Source: Haladaptatus paucihalophilus DX253
GTDB lineage: Archaea > Halobacteriota > Halobacteria > Halobacteriales > Haladaptataceae
Direction of reading: 5' to 3'
Assembly: GCF_000376445.1 (NCBI RefSeq)
Contig: NZ_AQXI01000001.1
Location: 1,086,962 to 1,150,961, forward strand
DNA length: 64,000 nt
In this document: piece by piece, positions 60,057 to 64,000 of the stretch
How positions within the stretch are numbered: position 1 is the first letter of the stretch
How the letters are laid out: each line of letters opens with the position of its first letter
The notes under the pieces: generated by a model
Told to the model about the DNA's origin: nothing
What the model saw: the letters and a program-made list of their open reading frames with translations, nothing else
The model's database searches: none
Made by a program: the position numbers and the translations under genes

Positions 60057-60611
60057 TCACACCGTTCGCTCGCACCAGTCCTCACGAAGCAGCCCGTACT
60101 GCACCATATCGCGGTGCGCGCCGTCGACGAACATGTACTTTCGACGGCGACCTTCCTTCCTGAATCCGAGGGATTCGAGCAGACCGCGGGAGGCGTCGTT
60201 GAAGTCGTACGCCTCCGCACCCACCGCGGGAGCGTCGTACGTTCGAAAGGCGTAGTCGATGACGAGCGAGACGGCTTCCGTGCCGTACCCCTCTCCGTGA
60301 ACCGACGGGACCAACCAGTAGCCGAGTTCGGGGCGTTTGTAGTCGGCGTCCGTCACGTTCACCTGTCCGATTCGCGTCACCTCGCATTCGTCTGGACCGC
60401 CCGAACCGGCATCGGCCCCGTCGAGACAGACGAGAAACCGGTCCGCGTCGTCCTCTCGAAGCTCCGCGACTCGCCGCCGATTCAGAACGGGATTCCCCAT
60501 CGGGTGGCGAATCTCTCGGTTCGCTAACGCGCGTTGAACGAACGGAATATCCTCCTCCTCGACAGTCCTGAGCGTGACCCGCTCGCCGCTCCGAACGCGT
60601 GCTCCCGGCAT
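60057..60611 (-). CDS. RimJ/RimL-type GNAT acetyltransferase
   Basis: 184 aa: VTLRTVEEEDIPFVQRALANREIRHPMG, GYWLVPSVHGEGYGTEAVSLVIDYAF and DFNDASRGLLESLGFRKEGRRRKYM. The RimJ/L group acetylates protein N-termini or small molecules. Convergent with the previous GNAT gene. Confidence 0.88.
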   Translation of the reverse strand: MPGARVRSGERVTLRTVEEEDIPFVQRALANREIRHPMGNPVLNRRRVAELREDDADRFLVCLDGADAGSGGPDECEVTRIGQVNVTDADYKRPELGYWLVPSVHGEGYGTEAVSLVIDYAFRTYDAPAVGAEAYDFNDASRGLLESLGFRKEGRRRKYMFVDGAHRDMVQYGLLREDWCERTV

Positions 60612-60675
60612 GGCGTTGGCTTCGGCGAAACGGAACCTATAGCTTGTGAACGCCGGGCCGGTGAGAAATCGGCCG

Positions 60676-60903
60676 TCAGTCGTGCGTGAACACCATCGTT
60701 CGCCCCGCTTCCCGGACGACGCAGAACCGCATCGAACCGGTCGGTTGAAAGCTGTGAGCGGGTTTTTCCGTGATGAACACCTCGGCGAACGGGTCGTCGC
60801 ACGCCGGACAGGCGACGTCGCCGCGGTTTTCGAACAGGGAACTGTGTCCGGCGTCCGTCTTCAGCTTCAGGCGGTGGCGAACCGCGTGCACGTCGAACGT
60901 CAC
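60676..60903 (-). CDS. DUF7385-like zinc-ribbon protein, 75 aa
   Basis: Begins GTG (VTFDVHAVRHRLKLKTDAGH) and contains a single ACPAC knuckle plus a Cys in FCVVRE. I recall this as the haloarchaeal DUF7385 group. The GTG overlaps the GNAT gene's stop (GTGA), so it is translated together with that gene. Confidence 0.75.
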   Translation of the reverse strand: MTFDVHAVRHRLKLKTDAGHSSLFENRGDVACPACDDPFAEVFITEKPAHSFQPTGSMRFCVVREAGRTMVFTHD

Positions 60904-61499
60904 GCGTTCGTCGCCTCCCGATACTGCTCCCGCGTGATGGTGTAGCGATGCATGTCGGCTATTTCGTCGTCCATCGGAACCCAATTCCGAAGCAGGCAAT
61001 CGTGTCGGCCGCCGTGCGCTTCGACGTACTTCTCGATGGCCCGACGGGAGTTCTCGTTCCCGACGTTGTGGCCGACCGTGGCGAGTTCGAGGTCGAGGCG
61101 GTCGAAGGTCACTTTCAGCAGCGCCGCCGCCCGTTCGCCGGAGTAGCCCCGTCCCCAGAAGCGCTTTCCGAGGAGGAGACCGAAACGGGCGGTCCGGCGC
61201 TCCCACTCGGGGAACAGAAACGTCGTTCCGGCTAGTTCGTCCGCATGCGGTTCCCCGTCATCCGGGCGAATCGCGTACGCGGCGGACGTTCCGTCCGACC
61301 ATCGTTCGTCGGCGTTCGTTATCAGCTCCCGCGGCTCGTTCACCGTCCGATAGGGGGACTGAGGAACGTGTTCGAACACCTCGCTCACACCCGGTCCGGA
61401 GAACAGGTCGTAGAGTTCGTGCGGCGTGACGTTCTCACGGCACATCCGTTCCAGCACCAACCGCTCCGTCTCGATGCGCTCGGGAAAGAGCTCGGTCAC
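60900..61499 (-). CDS. GNAT acetyltransferase, tandem paralogue B
   Basis: 199 aa from a GTG at 61499: TELFPERIETERLVLERMCRENVTPHELY, GKRFWGRGYSGERAAALLKVTFDRLDLELATVGHNVGNENSRRAIEKYVEAHGG. Very like its upstream neighbour (shared GRGYSGERA and SRRAIEKYVEAHGG), so a recent local duplication. Coupled to both neighbours by four-base overlaps. Confidence 0.88.
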   Translation of the reverse strand: MTELFPERIETERLVLERMCRENVTPHELYDLFSGPGVSEVFEHVPQSPYRTVNEPRELITNADERWSDGTSAAYAIRPDDGEPHADELAGTTFLFPEWERRTARFGLLLGKRFWGRGYSGERAAALLKVTFDRLDLELATVGHNVGNENSRRAIEKYVEAHGGRHDCLLRNWVPMDDEIADMHRYTITREQYREATNA

Positions 61500-62101
61500 G
61501 ACGTCTCCTCCGCGCGACTCGCTTCCCACTGTTCGCGCGTCACGGTGAATCGGTGGGAGTCGCGCACGTCGTCGCCGTCCGGCCGCCGGTTCCGGAGAAT
61601 GCCGTCGTACTGGCCGCCGTGCGCTTCGACGTACTTCTCGATGGCGCGGCGGGACTTCTCGTTGCCCGCGAGGTGTTCGATTGCGACGAGTTCCAGGTCG
61701 AGGCGGTCGAACGCCAGTTCCATGAGCACACCGGCGCGTTCGCCGGAGTAGCCGCGACCCCAGAACGGCTTTCGGAGCCACAAACCGAGCGCGCCGGTGC
61801 GGCGGTCCCAATCGATGTTCAACCCGGTCGTCCCGGCGATTTCGCCCGCGCCGTCTTCTCCGTCTTTGGGCCTGATGACGTACTCCGCGCCGGTCGCCTC
61901 GTTTCTGTTTTTCTCCGCCCAGTCGATGAACTCAGCCGTCTGCTTCGGTGTCGCGTGCGGGTCCCACGACAGGTGTTCCGTTATCTCGTCGATGTGCGGC
62001 GCGTCGTGGGCCGTGTGCTGATACAGTTCGAACACGTCCACGTTCTCGTGGGTGATGGCTTCCAGCACGAGACGGTCCGTCTCGATTCGCTCCGGGAACA
62101 T
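61496..62101 (-). CDS. GNAT acetyltransferase, tandem paralogue A
   Basis: 201 aa: MFPERIETDRLVLEAITHENVDVFELYQHTAHDAP, LRKPFWGRGYSGERAGVLMELAFDRLDLELVAIEHLAGNEKSRRAIEKYVEAHGGQY. The family is the RimJ/L-like GNATs. First gene of a three-gene overlapping operon A-B-DUF7385. The frame upstream to 62227 is not conserved. Confidence 0.88.
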   Translation of the reverse strand: MFPERIETDRLVLEAITHENVDVFELYQHTAHDAPHIDEITEHLSWDPHATPKQTAEFIDWAEKNRNEATGAEYVIRPKDGEDGAGEIAGTTGLNIDWDRRTGALGLWLRKPFWGRGYSGERAGVLMELAFDRLDLELVAIEHLAGNEKSRRAIEKYVEAHGGQYDGILRNRRPDGDDVRDSHRFTVTREQWEASRAEETS

Positions 62102-62263
62102 AGTTCGAAGGAAACGACAATCCGAGAAAAGGTTTCGGTGAGTGTGAGGTATCCCTGCACGGTACGAAAACTCCGGCACTGCGGGGAGATGACCAACGTG
62201 CAGGGTCAGAGTCGTGTGTTTGCACATCTCACAGAGTTCCTAATCATCTTGGACTCGTAGCGA

Positions 62264-63001
62264 ATGTACATGACCCGCCAACAGCCGCCCCGGTCGGGTG
62301 CGGTCGAACTGGTCTTCTCACTCCACGACGAGCGATGTTTCTTCATCGCCGCGTCCGAGCGCACGGGTGGCGAGTTCATCGGTGAGCGGGCGGTTCATCG
62401 GGCGGACGGGAACATGCTCGAATTCTTCACCGTTCGGGGCGTGAGACCCGCAACCGTGCTCGACGTCGCCGCCGACCTTCCGATGGTTCGGGAGGCCAGA
62501 GTCGTGAGCGAGCATTCCGACTCGACGTTGATGGAATTCGTGGTCAGCGGCCCGTGCGTGGCCGCGACGTTGGCGGATACGGACGCCGTGATACGGGACG
62601 TGCGGGCCGACGACGGCAACGCACGAATCGTCGCGGACGTTTCGCCACACGGCGACGTCAGAAAGGTTGTAGACCGGGTGTTCGAACGCCACGAGGGTGC
62701 TCGACTCCTGTCCAAGCGAACGCTCGGGGATACCATTCCGGGCCTCTCGAACACGTCACACAACGCACACCTGACGGCGGATTTGACGGACAAGCAACTC
62801 GCGGCGGTGGAGGTCGCAACGCGGGAAGGATACTTTTCGTGGCCCCGCGAGAGCACCGCCGCCGAGTGTGCGACGGTGATGGGCGTCTCCCAACCGACCT
62901 TCAGCCAACACCTCTGGACGGGACTGGAGAAATTGCTTCGCTCCCTGTTCGAAACCGACGAAGAAGTATCGGACGACAGCTTGGTGAATGATACCATATA
63001 G
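62264..63001 (+). CDS. Bat-type HTH regulator
   Basis: 245 aa: input domain with GAVELVFSLHDERCFFIAASERTGGEF and HTH_10 DKQLAAVEVATREGYFSWPRESTAAECATVMGVSQPTFSQHLWTGLEKLL. It diverges from the GNAT operon, so could control it. Start at 62264 or the ATG at 62270 (MTRQQ). Confidence 0.85.
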   Translation: MYMTRQQPPRSGAVELVFSLHDERCFFIAASERTGGEFIGERAVHRADGNMLEFFTVRGVRPATVLDVAADLPMVREARVVSEHSDSTLMEFVVSGPCVAATLADTDAVIRDVRADDGNARIVADVSPHGDVRKVVDRVFERHEGARLLSKRTLGDTIPGLSNTSHNAHLTADLTDKQLAAVEVATREGYFSWPRESTAAECATVMGVSQPTFSQHLWTGLEKLLRSLFETDEEVSDDSLVNDTI

Positions 63002-63103
63002 CGAACCGTTCAACATAGGCGACGCCGTGAGGTGGCTCCGCTCCCAGACTACACTACCGAGACCGACGCTTCGACCAAGAGTATCGAGTCGGTCGATTCA
63101 ACG

Positions 63104-63364
63104 ATGCATGCTACGAATCCACACCGCGAATCCATGAACCGACCGCACGGTAGCGAATCGATCAGCCAACACGTCGTATTCGAGGTGGCCGAGCAGGCGA
63201 ACGTACAACCGAACGAACTCCCGCCGTTGTACGATTTCATCGACCCCGACGCACTCGATACGGTGGTCGCCAGCAATCCCGACCTCGAACTGTCGTTTTC
63301 GTTCGCCGGATACAGGGTGACAATCGACGGCGAGGATTCGATTCAGGTCCGAGAGGACGACTGA
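63104..63364 (+). CDS. HalOD1-output-domain-type protein, 86 aa
   Basis: The C-terminal part SISQHVVFEVAEQANVQPNELPPLYDFIDPDALDTVVASNPDLELSFSFAGYRVTIDGEDS is the HalOD1 pattern (IDPDAL plus YxVTIDG). ATG 63104 is preferred to the GTG 72 bases upstream. Such proteins are short output modules of haloarchaeal regulatory circuits. It follows the bat-type regulator, 102 bases apart. Confidence 0.75.
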   Translation: MHATNPHRESMNRPHGSESISQHVVFEVAEQANVQPNELPPLYDFIDPDALDTVVASNPDLELSFSFAGYRVTIDGEDSIQVREDD

Positions 63365-63578
63365 CGGGAGCGCACCAATAGGCCGTTCTTCGTTCACCGC
63401 TTTTCACTGTTGTCTTACCCCGTGGAGCGGCGCGAATCGCGGCTTCGGATATCCATCGTTTCGGCCGTCCATCGCTTTTGCTCGCTCGTCGTTTCGGCCG
63501 TTCGTCGCCGTTCAAGTGGCGAGAAACGTCGAGTTCGAATCGGTCGAAATCGCCGCTGCGGTGCTCGGGTTCGAATCG

Positions 63579-64000
63579 TTAGGTTTCGGTGTGGGCTTCC
63601 TTCCGACTCGTCATCTCCTCGGGGTGGAGGTGGTAGAAGTCGAACGTCACTTCCCGCGAGTCGCGCTCGAACAGGTCCACAATCGGGATAGCGACCCGTT
63701 GCATCCCCCGCGTCACCTCCGAGTCGATGTCCGCCTTCGCCACCTCGTCTAACCTTCCGGTGACGACCACGCTCTTCCACCCGTCGTCCGTGTGGTCGTA
63801 GGTGACGAACGTGACCGGGCGGTCAACGACCTCCGTTTTCTCGCTCCCCGGACCGAGCGCGAGACGGAAATAGAAGTGCGTCTCGGCCGCGTCGTAGCCG
63901 TACGACACAGGCACCGAGTACGGCGATTCATCGATACCAGACGGGAACGAGATGACGCCTGTTCCGCCGCTCGTGAGAAACTCGTCCCGCTCTTCGTCGT
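63579..64000 (-). CDS. Pyridoxamine 5'-phosphate oxidase-like flavoprotein, 5' end outside window
   Basis: Partial: the start is beyond the right edge. The visible part includes DEFLTSGGTGVISFPSGIDESPYSVPVSYGYDAAETHFYFRLALG and VVDRPVTFVTYDHTDDGWKSVVVTGRLDEVA, the split-barrel flavin-binding pattern. The C-terminus is HLHPEEMTSRKEAHTET. It is the second such family member in the window. Confidence 0.8.
   Translation of the reverse strand, partial: DEERDEFLTSGGTGVISFPSGIDESPYSVPVSYGYDAAETHFYFRLALGPGSEKTEVVDRPVTFVTYDHTDDGWKSVVVTGRLDEVAKADIDSEVTRGMQRVAIPIVDLFERDSREVTFDFYHLHPEEMTSRKEAHTET

Overview
The window is a 64 kb stretch of a haloarchaeal (class Halobacteria) genome. The evidence is GC-rich DNA, very acidic predicted proteins, Tat-type signals on exported proteins, TATA boxes about 25 bases before leaderless starts, archaeal Orc1/Cdc6, Elp3 and proteasome genes, and many small zinc-ribbon and HTH proteins typical of Halobacteria. 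The genus cannot be fixed from sequence alone; Haladaptatus or a relative is a guess. No rRNA, tRNA, CRISPR array, intact insertion sequence or prophage was recognised. The region reads as mostly core chromosome.

Layout. 1-2.9 kb: a partial TbsP-like regulator, a 46-codon membrane microprotein gene, and a CHAT (caspase-like) protease gene that overlaps it tail to tail. 2.9-8.6 kb: one-carbon metabolism (glyA, folD) with small uncharacterised genes. 8.63-8.94 kb: a gene-free stretch with a promoter-like box and two perfect hairpins, a candidate ncRNA. 8.9-17.5 kb: exported GH3 glycosidase, amphi-Trp, PadR, AI-2E and MgtC membrane proteins, class III aminotransferase, HTH regulators. 17.5-24.8 kb: mutY, flavin reductase, thymidine kinase, Yip1-like protein, and a degenerate DHH/RecJ-like S1-OB protein. 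25-32 kb: Elp3, aldehyde dehydrogenase, cupin, RIO-like kinase, acyl-CoA dehydrogenase. The divergent promoter region between the last two carries four 51-52 bp tandem units, each made of two hairpins. 32-37 kb: cobalamin adenosyltransferase and glutaredoxin-like genes, then a gene-poor replication origin with six ORB-like repeats next to orc1/cdc6. 37-43.4 kb: a truncated methyltransferase, a lipoprotein, and the glycine cleavage genes gcvT-gcvH-gcvPA-gcvPB. 43-50 kb: AbrB-type regulator, a two-domain cupredoxin, Na+/H+ antiporter, halolysin-like protease, NYN protein, TatD hydrolase. 50-57.5 kb: DUF2150, a large pilin-like surface protein, HMG-CoA synthase, a wHTH/zinc regulator, and a psmB-psmA proteasome operon. 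57.5-64 kb: regulators, GNAT acetyltransferases (two tandem paralogues), a bat-type regulator, a HalOD1 protein and a partial flavin-binding oxidase.

Functional links. glyA, folD and the gcv cluster together cover glycine/serine/C1 interconversion. HMG-CoA synthase opens the mevalonate route to archaeal lipids. orc1/cdc6 with ORB repeats marks a replication origin. The psmB-psmA pair encodes both ring types of a 20S proteasome from one transcript and may be a second, specialised particle. The CHAT protease plus microprotein is the best candidate for an uncharacterised proteolytic system. The covarying hairpin array at 30.39-30.60 kb is the most striking unexplained structure.
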